From the NCBI RefSeq assembly GCF_000306785.1, contig NC_017955.1, forward strand, positions 3,410,001 through 3,474,000: a stretch of DNA of 64,000 nucleotides, in the 5' to 3' direction. A program made the translations under genes and the position numbers. This DNA is from Modestobacter italicus (GTDB lineage: Bacteria > Actinomycetota > Actinomycetes > Mycobacteriales > Geodermatophilaceae). Shown here one piece after another: positions 43,318 through 52,708 of the stretch; position 1 is the stretch's first letter, and each line of letters starts with the position of its first letter. Below the pieces are notes generated by a model, which saw only the letters and a list, made by a program, of their open reading frames with translations, did no database searches and was not told the origin of the DNA.

Positions 43318-44291
43318 GACGCCCGCCGGACGCGCTCGGCGGCCCGGACCCGCGCCGAGGCGGCCCGCGGGTTGACCGCGAGCTCGTCGTCGCCGGGGGC
43401 CTCTCCCCCGCGGGTCACCAGCTTCAGCACCGGGGCGTGCTCGGGCATCGGCACCGGCATCCCCGGCGGGGTCCGGTCGACCGCCTCGGCGGCGAGGGTC
43501 TGCTTCACGATGCGGTCCTCGAGGGAGTGGAAGCTGATGACGACGACCCGGCCGCCGACGGCCAGCGCGTCGATGGCCGCGGGCAGCGCCCGGGTCAGCA
43601 CACCGAGCTCGTCGTTGACCTCGATGCGCAGCGCCTGGAAGGCGCGCTTGGCCGGGTGGCCCCCGGTGCGCCGGGTCGCGGCCGGGATCGACTCGCGGAC
43701 CAGCTCGGCGAGCCGGGCGGTGCCGGTGAAGGGCTCGCGGGCCCGCTCGCGCTCGATGGCGGAGGCGATCCGGCCGGCGAAGCGCTCCTCGCCGTAGACC
43801 CGCAGGACCCGGGTCAGCTCGCCGCGGGAGTAGGTGTTGACCACGTCGGCCGCGGTGAGCGGGCCGGCGGGGTCCATCCGCATGTCCAGCGGGGCGTCGG
43901 TGGAGTAGCTGAAGCCGCGGGTGGGCCGGTCCAGCTGCAGCGAGGAGACCCCGAGGTCGAACAGCACGCCCTGGACCTCGCCGACGCCCTGGTCGGCCAG
44001 CACGTCGGGCAGCTCGTCGAACACCGCGGGCACGAGGGTGGCCCGGTCGCCGAACCCGGCGGCGGCGATCCGGGCGCCGGCCTCGGCGCGCGCGTCGGGG
44101 TCGCGGTCCAGGCCGATCAGCCGGAGGCCGGGGTGGGCGGCGAGCAGGGCCAGGGAGTGCCCGGCCAGGCCGAGCGTGCAGTCGACCAGGACGGCGCCGT
44201 CGGCGGCGAGGGCGGGAGCGAGCAGCTCGACCACCCGGTCGAGGAGGACGGGGACGTGCAGCGCGGGCCCATCGGGCTCGGGGCTGCTCAT
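43314..44291 (-). CDS. rsmH: 16S rRNA (cytosine-1402-N4)-methyltransferase RsmH
   Basis: It methylates N4 of C1402 in 16S rRNA. The 325-residue protein begins with [15 protein letters not shown] and has the SAM motif [17 protein letters not shown], then [15 protein letters not shown] and [17 protein letters not shown], all hallmarks of the family (formerly MraW). ATG 44291 has GAGGAG upstream. It is separated from mraZ by 384 bp with paired hairpins, so it may be set apart from the mraZ message. Confidence 0.97.
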   Translation of the reverse strand: MSSPEPDGPALHVPVLLDRVVELLAPALAADGAVLVDCTLGLAGHSLALLAAHPGLRLIGLDRDPDARAEAGARIAAAGFGDRATLVPAVFDELPDVLADQGVGEVQGVLFDLGVSSLQLDRPTRGFSYSTDAPLDMRMDPAGPLTAADVVNTYSRGELTRVLRVYGEERFAGRIASAIERERAREPFTGTARLAELVRESIPAATRRTGGHPAKRAFQALRIEVNDELGVLTRALPAAIDALAVGGRVVVISFHSLEDRIVKQTLAAEAVDRTPPGMPVPMPEHAPVLKLVTRGGEAPGDDELAVNPRAASARVRAAERVRRAS

Positions 44292-44675
44292 CGACTGCTC
44301 CTCGGGGGCTCTGGGTGGCGGTGCGCTCTCCGCGGGGGGTCCGGACGGGCGGGCGGGTGGGGCGGGCCGGGGCGGGTGGGGCGGGGTGGGGATCGTGGTG
44401 CGGGGCGGCGCCCGGGTGGGGCGCCTGCCCTGGCCCGCCGCCCCGCAGGGCCCGCCTGGCGCCGGGGAAGCGGTGCCAGGTGGAGCCCTGCGATCGGGCG
44501 GTGGGGCGGGCCGGGCGGGTGGACCGGTGGTGCGGCGGGCGTCGAGCCGGGGGGAAGTCGGCTCGCTGCCCGGGTCGGTCGAGCCGCGGGGAAGTCGGCT
44601 CGACCGGGGTGGCGCGGGGTGGGGCTGGGTGGTGCTGGTCTCGGTGGTGGGGTCGGGTGGGGAGCTGTCCGCGGG
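44292..44675. other. 384-bp gap between mraZ and rsmH
   Basis: No gene is supported here. The left half is a G-rich stretch of GGGCGGG/GGGTGGG-like sequence with strong strand bias. The right part holds the twin hairpins at 44541-44604. No clear promoter is seen, though rsmH may need one if the hairpins stop transcription. Confidence 0.5.
44541..44604. repeat. two near-identical hairpins in tandem
   Basis: Two copies of a 25-27 base hairpin, 12 bases apart. The second (44578-44604) has perfect 9-bp arms GTCGAGCCG and CGGCTCGAC with a loop CGGGGAAGT. The first (44541-44565) has the same left arm, a loop differing by one base (GGGGGAAGT), and 7 bp of pairing. Matching loops as well as arms point to duplication of one element. 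It may be an attenuator or a dispersed intergenic repeat. Confidence 0.75.
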
Positions 44676-45110
44676 TCAGGACAAGGTCGGCATCCCCTCG
44701 CTCTCCATCGCCGCGAAGACGGCCTCCTGCTCGGCCTCGTAGGCGGCCCAGGTGGCGGCGTCCCAGATCTCGAAGCGGGTGTCGACACCGACGACCACGA
44801 CGTCGCGGTCCAGGCCGGCGTACTCCCGCAGGGTGGCCGGGATGGTGATCCGGCCGGTCTTGTCGGCCTCGACCTCGACCATCGAGCCGAAGCTCATCCG
44901 GGCGTGCATCCGGCCGGCGGTGGTGTCCGCGGGCGCCATCTGCTTGAGCGCGGCGCTCTGCTCGGCGACCCGGGCCATGGTGAGGCCGTAGATGCAGCGC
45001 TCCTGGCCCTTCTTGATCACCATGCCGCCGGCCACGAGCTCGCGGTAGCGGACAGGGAGGGCGAGCCGGCCCTTCTCGTCGAGCCGCAGGGGGTAGCTGC
45101 CGACGAACAC
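44676..45110 (-). CDS. mraZ: transcriptional regulator MraZ
   Basis: The AbrB-like regulator at the head of dcw clusters; it binds repeats in its own promoter. The 144-residue protein has two MraZ half-domains: FVGSYPLRLDEKGRLALPVR at residues 2-21, and VEVEADKTGRITIPATLREY near 75-95. GTG 45110 is chosen because it gives the usual start; it has GGGGGTG upstream. It is followed by the 384-bp gap before rsmH. Confidence 0.95.
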   Translation of the reverse strand: MFVGSYPLRLDEKGRLALPVRYRELVAGGMVIKKGQERCIYGLTMARVAEQSAALKQMAPADTTAGRMHARMSFGSMVEVEADKTGRITIPATLREYAGLDRDVVVVGVDTRFEIWDAATWAAYEAEQEAVFAAMESEGMPTLS

Positions 45111-45194
45111 CGGATCACCCCCAACATCTGTCCTCCTGTGGTCGTGCGGGGCACCATCCGTGGTCCCTGCCTCCCCATTGCGCGACACAGTAAC

Positions 45195-45219
45195 CCACTG
45201 GCCCCCACTGGACACCACT
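45195..45219 (-). promoter_or_regulatory. MraZ box: three AGTGG repeats at 10-bp spacing
   Basis: On the minus strand AGTGG occurs three times at exactly 10-bp steps (CCACT at 45195, 45205 and 45215 on the plus strand). Direct GTGG-type repeats with this period are the known MraZ binding site in other bacteria. It lies 85 bp upstream of the mraZ start, just before TTACTG, a possible -10 part, so binding should control mraZ and the genes after it. Confidence 0.8.
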
Positions 45220-45354
45220 TCTCACCGTGTCGTCCCCGTCCCCCCACCAGCCCCCACCGGACGACGACCGGGCGGGCCTGCGACTGCCGTCCGGCGGGGG
45301 CCCGCGCTGCGCTGACCAGTCACCTCCGTCCGGAACCCACGTACCGTGGGACCG

Positions 45355-46386
45355 GTGACGGAGAGCACGGCCGCGCTGGACGCCGCAGGGACCACCGCCC
45401 CCCCGACCTCCGGCGCCGGGGTGCCCGGCCCGGTCGACGGCACGGAGATCGACGTCGCCGCGGAGGGCGCCCGGCTCGCTGCCGCCATCAGCCGCGTGGT
45501 GGAGGGCAAGCCCGACGTCGTCCGGCTCGCGCTGGCCGTCCTGCTGGCCGAGGGCCACCTGCTGATCGAGGACGTGCCCGGCGTCGGCAAGACCACCCTG
45601 GCCAAGGCACTGGCCAAGTCGATCGACGGCAGCGTGCGGCGCATCCAGTTCACCCCGGACCTGCTGCCCAGCGACGTCACCGGCGTGGCCGTCTACGACC
45701 AGGAGTCCCGGGCCTTCGAGTTCAAGCCCGGCGCCGTCTTCGCCAACATCGTGGTCGCCGACGAGATCAACCGGGCCTCGCCGAAGACCCAGTCGGCCCT
45801 GCTGGAGTGCATGGAGGAGCGGCAGGTCACCGTCGACGGCGTCACCTACGAGCTGGCCCGGCCGTTCATGGTCGTGGCCACCCAGAACCCGCTGGAGATG
45901 GAGGGCACCTACCCCCTCCCGGAGGCCCAGCGGGACCGGTTCACCGCCCGGGTGTCGATGGGCTACCCCGACCGGGACGCCGAGCTGGCCATGCTCGACG
46001 AGCGCGCCACCACCGACCCGCTCACCGAGCTGACGCCGGTCACCGACGCCGCGGCCATCCGCCGGCTGGTGGCGGCGGTGGGCCGGCTGCACGTCGCCGA
46101 GCCGCTGCGCCGCTACGTCGTCTCGCTGGTCGAGGCCACCCGCCGCTCCCCCGACCTGCGGCTGGGCGCCTCACCGCGGGCCGGGCTGCAGCTGCTCCGC
46201 GCCGCCCGCGCCACCGCGGCGCTGGCCGGCCGCGACCACGTCCTGCCCGACGACGTGCAGGCGATGGCCGTGCCGGTGCTCGCCCACCGGCTGCTGCTGA
46301 CCCCCGACGCCGCTCTCGCCCGGCGGGACACCCAGCGGGTGGTCACCGACCTGCTCGCCACCGTCCCGGTCCACCGCGGCCGCTGA
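45355..46386 (+). CDS. MoxR-family AAA+ ATPase
   Basis: A 343-residue AAA+ ATPase of the MoxR type, likely a chaperone for assembly or activation of a partner complex. Walker A is IEDVPGVGKTTLAKALAKS near residue 75, Walker B is VVADEINRASPKTQSALLE near 140, and sensor 1 follows in VVATQNPLEMEGTYPLPEAQ. It starts at GTG 45355 or at 45346. It is the first of three genes (moxR, DUF58, transglutaminase), a conserved set in many bacteria. It diverges from mraZ across 244 bp. Confidence 0.94.
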   Translation: MTESTAALDAAGTTAPPTSGAGVPGPVDGTEIDVAAEGARLAAAISRVVEGKPDVVRLALAVLLAEGHLLIEDVPGVGKTTLAKALAKSIDGSVRRIQFTPDLLPSDVTGVAVYDQESRAFEFKPGAVFANIVVADEINRASPKTQSALLECMEERQVTVDGVTYELARPFMVVATQNPLEMEGTYPLPEAQRDRFTARVSMGYPDRDAELAMLDERATTDPLTELTPVTDAAAIRRLVAAVGRLHVAEPLRRYVVSLVEATRRSPDLRLGASPRAGLQLLRAARATAALAGRDHVLPDDVQAMAVPVLAHRLLLTPDAALARRDTQRVVTDLLATVPVHRGR

Positions 46387-46406
46387 GCCCGGCACCGGAG
46401 CCTGCG

Positions 46407-47792
46407 ATGGCACGCACCCGTCTCGGCGACGCCGCCTCCAGCCTCACCCTGCGCGGGCGCTGCCTGGTCGCCGCCGGGCTGACCCTCGGCCTGCTCGGCG
46501 CCCTGCTGGGCGAGCGGGCGCTGGTCCAGCTCGCCGTCTTCGTGCTCGCCCTACCGGTGGTGTCCGCGGTGGGGGTGGCGCGCCAGCGGTTCCGGATCGC
46601 CACCCGGCGCACCCTGTCGGTCCCCCGGCTGCCCCGCGGCGAGGACGCCGACGTGCTGCTGGAGGTGGCCAACACCGACCGGCGGGCCGGCGGCCTCTGG
46701 TTGCTCACCGAGCAGCTGCCCGCCGAGCTGGGCAGCCGGCCGCACTTCGTGGTCGAGCGGCTGGCCAGCGGGGCGACCGCACCCCTGCGCTACCGGCTGC
46801 ACGGCAGCCGCCGCGGCCGCTTCCCGCTCGGCCCGGTCCGGCTGCGGCTGGTCGACCCCTTCGGGCTGGTGCTGCGCACGGCCGCGGGCAGCGACACCTC
46901 CACGCTGCTGGTCACCCCGCGGGTGCAGCCGCTGCAGGGCAGCGGTGCCCTGACCGGCGCCGGGGGCAGCGGGGGCGAGGGCTCCCGCCGGTCGATCGCG
47001 GTGCACGGTGAGGACGACGTCAGCACCCGCGAGTACCGCTACGGCGACGACCTGCGGATGGTGCACTGGCGGGCCACCGCGCGCACCGGTGAGCTGATGG
47101 TCCGGCTGGAGGAGCGGCCGTGGCGCGCCGCGGCCAGCCTGCTCGTCGACACCCGGCTCTCCGCCCACCTCACCGGCGGCGCCGTCCGCGGCCCGGCCGC
47201 CGACCCGGCCGCCCCCACCGACACCCTGGAGTGGGTCGTCGAGGCCGCGGCCAGCATCGGGGTGCACCTGCTCCGCGGCGGCGCCGGGCTCCGGGTGCTC
47301 ACCGACACCGGCGAGCTCACCCCCTCCCTCGGGCGGGGCCCGCTGGGGCCGGAGGAGCTGCTCGAGCGGCTCGCCGAGCTCAGCGGCTCCCGGGCCACCG
47401 GCCTGCAGGCCGGGCTGGACTCCCTCCGCCGGGCCGACGTCGAGGGCCCTGCCATCTGCCTGCTCGGCCTGGTCGGTCCGGAGGACGTGCACGCCCTGGC
47501 CCGCATCCGCTCCGGCCCGGGCAGCGACGTCGCCGTGCTGGTCGACGCCGCGGCGTGGCTGGACGCCGGGGCGTCCCGGAGCCGCCGGCCGCTGGCCCCC
47601 GCCGCCCGCGCGGAGCTGGTCACCCGCCAGCAGCAGGCGATCGCGCTGCTGCGGTCGGCCGGCTGGCAGGTGGCAGCGGTCCGGCCGGACCAGGGCATCG
47701 CGGAGGTGTGGGGCCGGCTGGGTGGGTCGGGCGGCGACTTCGGCGCCGTCGGCAGCCCCGGCGCAGCACCGGTCGGGCAGGTGCCGGCATGA
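46407..47792 (+). CDS. DUF58 domain protein
   Basis: A 461-residue protein with two N-terminal helices (residues 20-60), a beta-rich middle, and a DUF58 domain with [20 protein letters not shown] near residue 210, the family signature. The C-terminal part resembles a von Willebrand A fold. DUF58 proteins work with MoxR ATPases; the process is not settled but often involves the cell envelope. ATG 46407 has GGAG upstream. The stop overlaps the next start by 4 bp. Confidence 0.9.
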   Translation: MARTRLGDAASSLTLRGRCLVAAGLTLGLLGALLGERALVQLAVFVLALPVVSAVGVARQRFRIATRRTLSVPRLPRGEDADVLLEVANTDRRAGGLWLLTEQLPAELGSRPHFVVERLASGATAPLRYRLHGSRRGRFPLGPVRLRLVDPFGLVLRTAAGSDTSTLLVTPRVQPLQGSGALTGAGGSGGEGSRRSIAVHGEDDVSTREYRYGDDLRMVHWRATARTGELMVRLEERPWRAAASLLVDTRLSAHLTGGAVRGPAADPAAPTDTLEWVVEAAASIGVHLLRGGAGLRVLTDTGELTPSLGRGPLGPEELLERLAELSGSRATGLQAGLDSLRRADVEGPAICLLGLVGPEDVHALARIRSGPGSDVAVLVDAAAWLDAGASRSRRPLAPAARAELVTRQQQAIALLRSAGWQVAAVRPDQGIAEVWGRLGGSGGDFGAVGSPGAAPVGQVPA

Positions 47793-50137
47793 GCTCCACC
47801 CCCGACGAGCTGCCCCGCGCTCCCCGCGACCACGCCGGCACCGCCCTCGCGGCCGGCGTCGGCGTGCTGCTCGGCTCGCTCGCCCTCGACCCGGTGTTCG
47901 CCGCCCGCAACTGGGTCCCGCCGGTGGTGCTGGCCGTCGCGGCGGTCACCCTCGGCGGGATCGCGCTGCGCGCCGGGTTCTCCCGGCTGCTGGACCAGCG
48001 CGGTCCCGGGTCGGCGCTGCTCGGGACGCTCGGCCGGGTCGCCGTCCCGCTGGGCCAGCTGCTGCTGGTGCTGGTCGTGCTCGGCCGGGTGTTCGCCCCC
48101 GAGCACCTGCTGTGGGGGCTGCTGCCGACCCCCGGCAGCATCACCGACCTGGCCGGCGTGCTCGCCGACGGCGTGGACGAGATCGCCGAGCAGGCGACCC
48201 CGGCCCTGCCGCTCGACGGCCTGGTCGCGCTGACCACGCTGTTCGTCGCGCTGGTCGCGCTCGCCGCCGACCTGCTCGCCGTCCCCGCCCGGCAGCCCGC
48301 CCTGGGCGGCCTGGGCCTGCTCGTCCTCTACTGCGTCCCGGTCAGCACGGTCACCGGCAGCGTCGCCTTCCTCTCCTTCGCCGGCCCCGCCTGCGGGTTC
48401 GCCGTCCTGCTGTGGGCCGACCAGCGCGGCCGGCTGGTGGACAGCGCGCGCGGCGGCAGCGGCTCCCTGCTGGGCACCGCGACGCTGCCCGCGCTGCGCG
48501 CCGGGGCGGTCGCCCTGGTGGCCGGCCTGGTGCTGCCGGTGTTCGTGCCGACCCTCGCCGAGGGCTCGCTGGCCAGCGGGTTCGGCGGGGCCGGCACCGG
48601 CAACGGCCTGGGCTCCTCGCTGGACCCGGTCGCCGAGATGGCCGGCCAGCTCAACCGGCCCGAGCCGATGGACCTGCTGCGGCTGCAGGCCTCCGTCGAC
48701 GACCCGGGCTTCCTGCGCGCGGTCGCCCTGGACGAGTACGGCGACAACGGCTGGCACATGTCCAACCTGGACGGCGAGGAGTCGATCGCCGACGACACGA
48801 CCCTGGCCCCGCTGCCCGCGGACGTGGTCAGCCGGGAGGTCCGGGCCCGAGTCACCGTCCTGGGGCACGACGACCAGTTCCTGCCGGTGGGCTACGCCCC
48901 GCAGCAGGTCGACGTGGCCGGCGACGACGACCGGGCCTGGCGAATCGACCAGGCCGGCACGACGATCTACGGCCGCGACGTCACCACCGGTGGGATCACC
49001 TACCAGTTCTCCGCAGAGCAGCCCGACCCGTCGGTCCAGGACCTGGAGGCCGCGCCCGAGCTGGCCGCCGACGACCCGATGCTGCGGTACACCGAGCTGC
49101 CGGTCATCGCCACCAGCGTCACCGACCTGGCCGCGAACCTGACCGCGGACGCCGGCACGCCCTACGACCGGGTGCGCGCCGTGCTGTCGCACTTCACCGA
49201 CCCGGCCAACCGGTTCGTCTACAGCCTGTCCACCGCGCCGGGCACCACCGGGGACGACCTGGTCGACTTCCTCCGCCTCAAGCGCGGCTACTGCGAGCAG
49301 TACGCCGGCGCGATGGCGGTGCTGGTGCGGGCCGCCGGCGTCCCGGCCCGGGTCGTGCTGGGCTACACCCCCGGCCAGGTGCAGGAGGACGGCAGCCGGC
49401 TGGTGACCACCGACGACGCGCACGCCTGGGTGGAGGCGTGGTTCGCCGGGCTGGGCTGGATCCCCTTCGACCCCACCCCGATCGCCGCCGACCGGGCGGT
49501 CACGCTGCCGTGGGCACCGCGCACGGTGATCCCCGCGGACACCACCGCCGAGCCGACCGCGCCGGACGCCGGGGTGCCGGTGCCGGCCGGCCCGACCGCG
49601 ACCATCGACCGGGACGACCAGTACGTGCCCATCGACGTCGAGGCGCTGCAGGGCGACCGCTCGCTGACCCCGTGGTTCGCCGGGGCCGGCGGGGCCGTCG
49701 TCCTGCTCGCGCTGCTGGCCGCGCCGGGCCTGCTGCGCCGGCGCACCCGGCGCCGGCGGCTGGCCGACGGGAGCGCCGGCGCGCTGTGGGAGGAGCTGCT
49801 GGCCACCGCGGCCGACCTCCGCGTCGACGTGCCGGTCACCGGCACCACCCGCCAGGTCGCCCGCGACCTGGCCGAGCGGCTGGCCGGCAGCGAGCCGGCG
49901 GCGGTCCCGGCGGTGCGCTCGCTCGCCCTCGCCCAGGAGCGCGCCGTCTACGGCCGGCCGACGGGCACCGGCCCGGACCCCGAGTCGGCGACCGCGCTGC
50001 GCACCGTCCGGCGGGCGCTGCTGCGCCGGGCGACCCGCGCCCAGCGGCTGCGGGCGGCCGGGTGGCCGGCCTCGACGCTGGCCGACGTGACCGGCTGGCT
50101 GTCGGCCCACACCCCCCGGCGGCTCCGCGCCGCCTGA
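47789..50137 (+). CDS. TgpA-like transglutaminase-domain membrane protein
   Basis: A 782-residue protein with six to seven N-terminal helices (residues 18-230), an extracytoplasmic transglutaminase-like domain and one more helix (near 645), then a cytoplasmic DUF4129-like tail. The Cys-His-Asp triad is visible: [32 protein letters not shown] and GWIPFDPTP. TgpA-type proteins may process or link wall proteins; the substrate is unknown. The ATG start overlaps the DUF58 stop. It ends the moxR operon, followed by repeat copy 6. Confidence 0.92.
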   Translation: MSSTPDELPRAPRDHAGTALAAGVGVLLGSLALDPVFAARNWVPPVVLAVAAVTLGGIALRAGFSRLLDQRGPGSALLGTLGRVAVPLGQLLLVLVVLGRVFAPEHLLWGLLPTPGSITDLAGVLADGVDEIAEQATPALPLDGLVALTTLFVALVALAADLLAVPARQPALGGLGLLVLYCVPVSTVTGSVAFLSFAGPACGFAVLLWADQRGRLVDSARGGSGSLLGTATLPALRAGAVALVAGLVLPVFVPTLAEGSLASGFGGAGTGNGLGSSLDPVAEMAGQLNRPEPMDLLRLQASVDDPGFLRAVALDEYGDNGWHMSNLDGEESIADDTTLAPLPADVVSREVRARVTVLGHDDQFLPVGYAPQQVDVAGDDDRAWRIDQAGTTIYGRDVTTGGITYQFSAEQPDPSVQDLEAAPELAADDPMLRYTELPVIATSVTDLAANLTADAGTPYDRVRAVLSHFTDPANRFVYSLSTAPGTTGDDLVDFLRLKRGYCEQYAGAMAVLVRAAGVPARVVLGYTPGQVQEDGSRLVTTDDAHAWVEAWFAGLGWIPFDPTPIAADRAVTLPWAPRTVIPADTTAEPTAPDAGVPVPAGPTATIDRDDQYVPIDVEALQGDRSLTPWFAGAGGAVVLLALLAAPGLLRRRTRRRRLADGSAGALWEELLATAADLRVDVPVTGTTRQVARDLAERLAGSEPAAVPAVRSLALAQERAVYGRPTGTGPDPESATALRTVRRALLRRATRAQRLRAAGWPASTLADVTGWLSAHTPRRLRAA

Positions 50138-50146
50138 ACAAGGTGG

Positions 50147-50203
50147 AAGGACCCCCTTGCCCCCACCCTTCGCGAGCTCAGGGCGGGGCCCTGCAAGGGG
50201 GCC
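50147..50203 (+). repeat. stop-proximal hairpin repeat, copy 6
   Basis: It begins AAGGACCCCC nine bases after the transglutaminase stop; the extra spacing comes from an inserted stretch beginning ACAAGGTGG. The arms CCCCCTTGC and GCAAGGGGG pair, and the cap is TTCGCGAGCTC. The two-base change in the arm is matched on the other side. It lies between convergent genes. Confidence 0.82.
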
Positions 50204-50269
50204 GGGGGCGGGCCCTGCACGGGTTGACGCTGGGGGCCTGCACTGGGGCCGTACGTCGCCTGGGACGAC

Positions 50270-50300
50270 AGCAGCCGCCGTCCTGGGGACGGCGGCTGCT
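50270..50300. terminator. hairpin between the transglutaminase and DUF3040 genes
   Basis: A perfect 14-bp stem (AGCAGCCGCCGTCC with GGACGGCGGCTGCT) and a TGG loop, 14 bases after the DUF3040 stop on the minus strand. It likely terminates DUF3040 and can act on both strands. Confidence 0.7.
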
Positions 50301-50314
50301 GGAGGAGGTGGGGG

Positions 50315-50713
50315 CTACTGGTCGTAGCGGCGGCGGAAGCGCTCCTCGAGGCGGTTCTTCAGCGGCTGGCGGCGGGCCTTGGGGCCCTTGCCCGCGGCGG
50401 TGCTGCCCCCGGTCGGGCCGGGCGCCGCACCGGGCTGGACGGCGCCGGTCGCGTTCTTGTAGTTGAGGATGCCCAGGACGGCCCCGCCGAACATGACCAG
50501 GAAGCCCAGCACGCCCAGCGGCCAGAACTCCAACGCCCCGATGACCAGGACTATCAGGCCCACGAGGACCAGGCCGATGCCGATCTGGAGCTTCCGCCGG
50601 GCCTTCTGACGGCGGTCGCCGGTACGTACCGTCGAAGCGAACTTCGGGTCGTCGTCGACGAGGGCACGCTCGATCTGCTCCAGCAGACGCTGCTCGTGCT
50701 CGGAGAGCGGCAC
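50315..50713 (-). CDS. DUF3040 membrane protein
   Basis: A 132-residue protein of the actinobacterial DUF3040 family. It starts with MPLSEHEQRLLEQIERAL, the family hallmark, followed by two helices (residues 42-60 and 65-85) and a basic tail (KARRQPLKNRLEERFRRRYDQ). The GTG start has GGAGG at good distance. The function is unknown. It commonly lies next to dinB in actinobacteria, as here. Confidence 0.92.
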   Translation of the reverse strand: MPLSEHEQRLLEQIERALVDDDPKFASTVRTGDRRQKARRKLQIGIGLVLVGLIVLVIGALEFWPLGVLGFLVMFGGAVLGILNYKNATGAVQPGAAPGPTGGSTAAGKGPKARRQPLKNRLEERFRRRYDQ

Positions 50714-50879
50714 GTCGACCTCCAGGTGCGCAGTGCTTCACAGCCACCGGCGGCAGTCCGCCCGCGGTGACACCGAGGATACGAGCCGATTGCAGGCGGC
50801 GAAAGGCGAGTCGTCGCCGACACACCCGTCGGAGCTGTCGCCCACCCCACAGCGCCGCCCGCCGGGGTGCGGACGGGGC

Positions 50880-52115
50880 TCAGCGACCGGTGCCCGGCGG
50901 GGGTCGGCGGCGGCTGGGACCCGCTCCGGGGACGTGCGTCCGGGTGATCAGCGTGGCCGGCCGGACCGCGCCCGCGCCGAACCGGCGGGCCGCCCGGTCG
51001 GCGGCCAGCTCGGCGTCCCGCCGGCCGTGCTCCCGCGCACCCAGCTCGAGCTGCCGGGCGGTCGCGGCGGCCTCCACCAGCCCCTCGGCCCGGACGCCGA
51101 CCAGCCGGATCCGCGCCCGGTCCAGCCCCAGGGCGTCGAACAGCGCCCGGGCGGTGTCGTAGAGCTCCTGGCCGACGTCGGTGGGGACCTTGAGGGTGCG
51201 CGAGCGGGTGATCGTGGTGAAGTCGGCGAAGCGCACCTTGATGCTGACCGTGCGGGTGAGGTGGCCGGTCGAGCGCAGCCGCCCCGCCGTCCGCTCGGCC
51301 AGGTGCAGCAGCTCCCGGTGGATGACCGCCGGGTCGTCGACGTCGGTGCCGAACGTCTCCTCCGCGCCGGTCGAGCGGTCGGGCTCGTCGGGCACCACCC
51401 GGCGCGGGTCGCGGCCCCACGCCAGCTCGTGCAGGTGCGCCCCGGCGGCCTGACCCACCGCGCGCTGCAGGGTCCGCGCCGGCACGTGCGCCAGGTCGCC
51501 CACGGTGCGCAGCCCCAGCCGCAGCAGCACCTCCTCGGTCTTGGCGCCGACGCCCCACAGCGCACCGACCGGCAGCGGGTGCAGGAAGTCCATGACCTCG
51601 GCCGGGCGGACGACCAGCAGCCCGTCGGGCTTGGACCGGGTGGAGGCCAGCTTGGCGACGAACTTGCTGCCGGCCACCCCCACCGAGCAGGTGATGCCCT
51701 GCTCGTCGAAGACCCGGCCGCGGATGTACTCGCCGATCGCGACCGGGTCGCCCAGCCGTCGGCCCGCACCGGAGACGTCGAGGAACGCCTCGTCCAGGCT
51801 GAGCGGCTCGACCAGCGGGGTGATCGAGCGGAACAGCGCCATGACCGAGCGCGAGACCTCGGCGTAGAGGGCCATGTCGCCCGGGAGCACGGTGGCCGTC
51901 GGGCACAGCCGCAGGGCCCGGGAGGTCGGCATGGCGCTGTGCACCCCGTACCGGCGGGCCTCGTAGGTGGCTGAGGTGACGACCCCGCGGTTGCCCGCAC
52001 CGCCGACGATCACCGGGGTGCCGGCCAGCTCGGGGTGCCGGCGCACCTCCACGCTGGCGAAGAAGGCGTCCATGTCGACGTGCAGCACCGTGCAACCGGT
52101 AGCGCGATCGGACAC
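50880..52115 (-). CDS. dinB: DNA polymerase IV (DinB)
   Basis: A Y-family polymerase for translesion synthesis. The 411-residue protein has CTVLHVDMDAFFASVEVRRH at the start and PLSLDEAFLDVSG near residue 105, carrying the catalytic acidic residues. A little-finger domain covers about 240-350. The tail is basic and Pro/Gly-rich with no clear clamp-binding QxxLF motif. It starts at GTG 52115, with a perfect LexA box 22 bases upstream, so it should be part of the SOS response. Confidence 0.95.
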   Translation of the reverse strand: MSDRATGCTVLHVDMDAFFASVEVRRHPELAGTPVIVGGAGNRGVVTSATYEARRYGVHSAMPTSRALRLCPTATVLPGDMALYAEVSRSVMALFRSITPLVEPLSLDEAFLDVSGAGRRLGDPVAIGEYIRGRVFDEQGITCSVGVAGSKFVAKLASTRSKPDGLLVVRPAEVMDFLHPLPVGALWGVGAKTEEVLLRLGLRTVGDLAHVPARTLQRAVGQAAGAHLHELAWGRDPRRVVPDEPDRSTGAEETFGTDVDDPAVIHRELLHLAERTAGRLRSTGHLTRTVSIKVRFADFTTITRSRTLKVPTDVGQELYDTARALFDALGLDRARIRLVGVRAEGLVEAAATARQLELGAREHGRRDAELAADRAARRFGAGAVRPATLITRTHVPGAGPSRRRPPPGTGR

Positions 52116-52137
52116 CTGGCACCCCTACAACTTGTGG

Positions 52138-52153
52138 TCGAACACGTGTTCGA
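52138..52153. promoter_or_regulatory. LexA (SOS) box upstream of dinB
   Basis: TCGAACACGTGTTCGA is a perfect 16-bp palindrome and an exact match to the actinobacterial LexA consensus TCGAAC-N4-GTTCGA. It lies in the 50-bp gap between the glycosyltransferase stop and dinB, so it should repress dinB until DNA damage. Confidence 0.88.
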
Positions 52154-52165
52154 GAGGGTAGCCGA

Positions 52166-52708
52166 TCAACCGCCGTCGACACGCGCCGACAGGCGCTGCA
52201 GGTCGGTCCCGAGCCCACCTCGTGCCCGGGCGACCCGGCGGGAGGAGGTGCGGACCGGGCTCGCCGGGGTGCGCAGCACGGTCCCGCCGCCGAGCAGGAC
52301 GGCACCGACCAGGCCGTGGTCCTCGCTCACCACCAGCGGCGGGAACCCCCCGGCACGCAGGTAGGCGCTGCCCCGGACGCCCAGGTTGGCGCCGTGCACG
52401 TGCGGGTGGACCGCACCCGGCCCCCCGGCGCGCCAGGCGTCGTAGCCGGCGGTGAAGGCGGCGACGGCCTCGGGGGTGAACCCGGTCCAGTCGTCGACCA
52501 CCACCGTGCCGGCCAGCGCGTCGACGCCGGACTCGGCCGCGGTGCGCTGCACCGCCAGCCAGTCGACCGGCACCCGGCTGTCGGCGTCGGTGCTGGCCAG
52601 CCACACCCGGTCGGCCGGGACCCAGGCCCGGGCGGCCCGGGCCAGCAGGGCCAGCGCACCCCGGTGCCGGGCCGGCACCACCACGCCCAGCAGGTCGACG
52701 CCGCTCAC
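52166..52708 (-). CDS. family 2-like glycosyltransferase with internal deletion
   Basis: A 180-residue protein. It opens with GVDLLGVVVPARH, like a GT2 start, but then jumps to WLASTDADSRVPVDWLAVQR, a block that in relatives follows about 60 residues later. The rest is typical: HPHVHGANLGVRGSAYLRAG and SEDHGLV near the C-terminus. The missing part includes much of the nucleotide-binding half, so activity is doubtful unless the TDADS motif suffices. The GTG start overlaps the methyltransferase stop by 4 bp. It is the last gene of a four-gene operon. Confidence 0.75.
   Translation of the reverse strand: MSGVDLLGVVVPARHRGALALLARAARAWVPADRVWLASTDADSRVPVDWLAVQRTAAESGVDALAGTVVVDDWTGFTPEAVAAFTAGYDAWRAGGPGAVHPHVHGANLGVRGSAYLRAGGFPPLVVSEDHGLVGAVLLGGGTVLRTPASPVRTSSRRVARARGGLGTDLQRLSARVDGG

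Noticed and set aside
43137-46406. Fusion of the DUF58 gene with a long upstream frame
   Set aside because: The same frame is open far upstream through mraZ, rsmH and moxR, but the DUF58 start at ATG 46407 has a good ribosome site and matches the family start.
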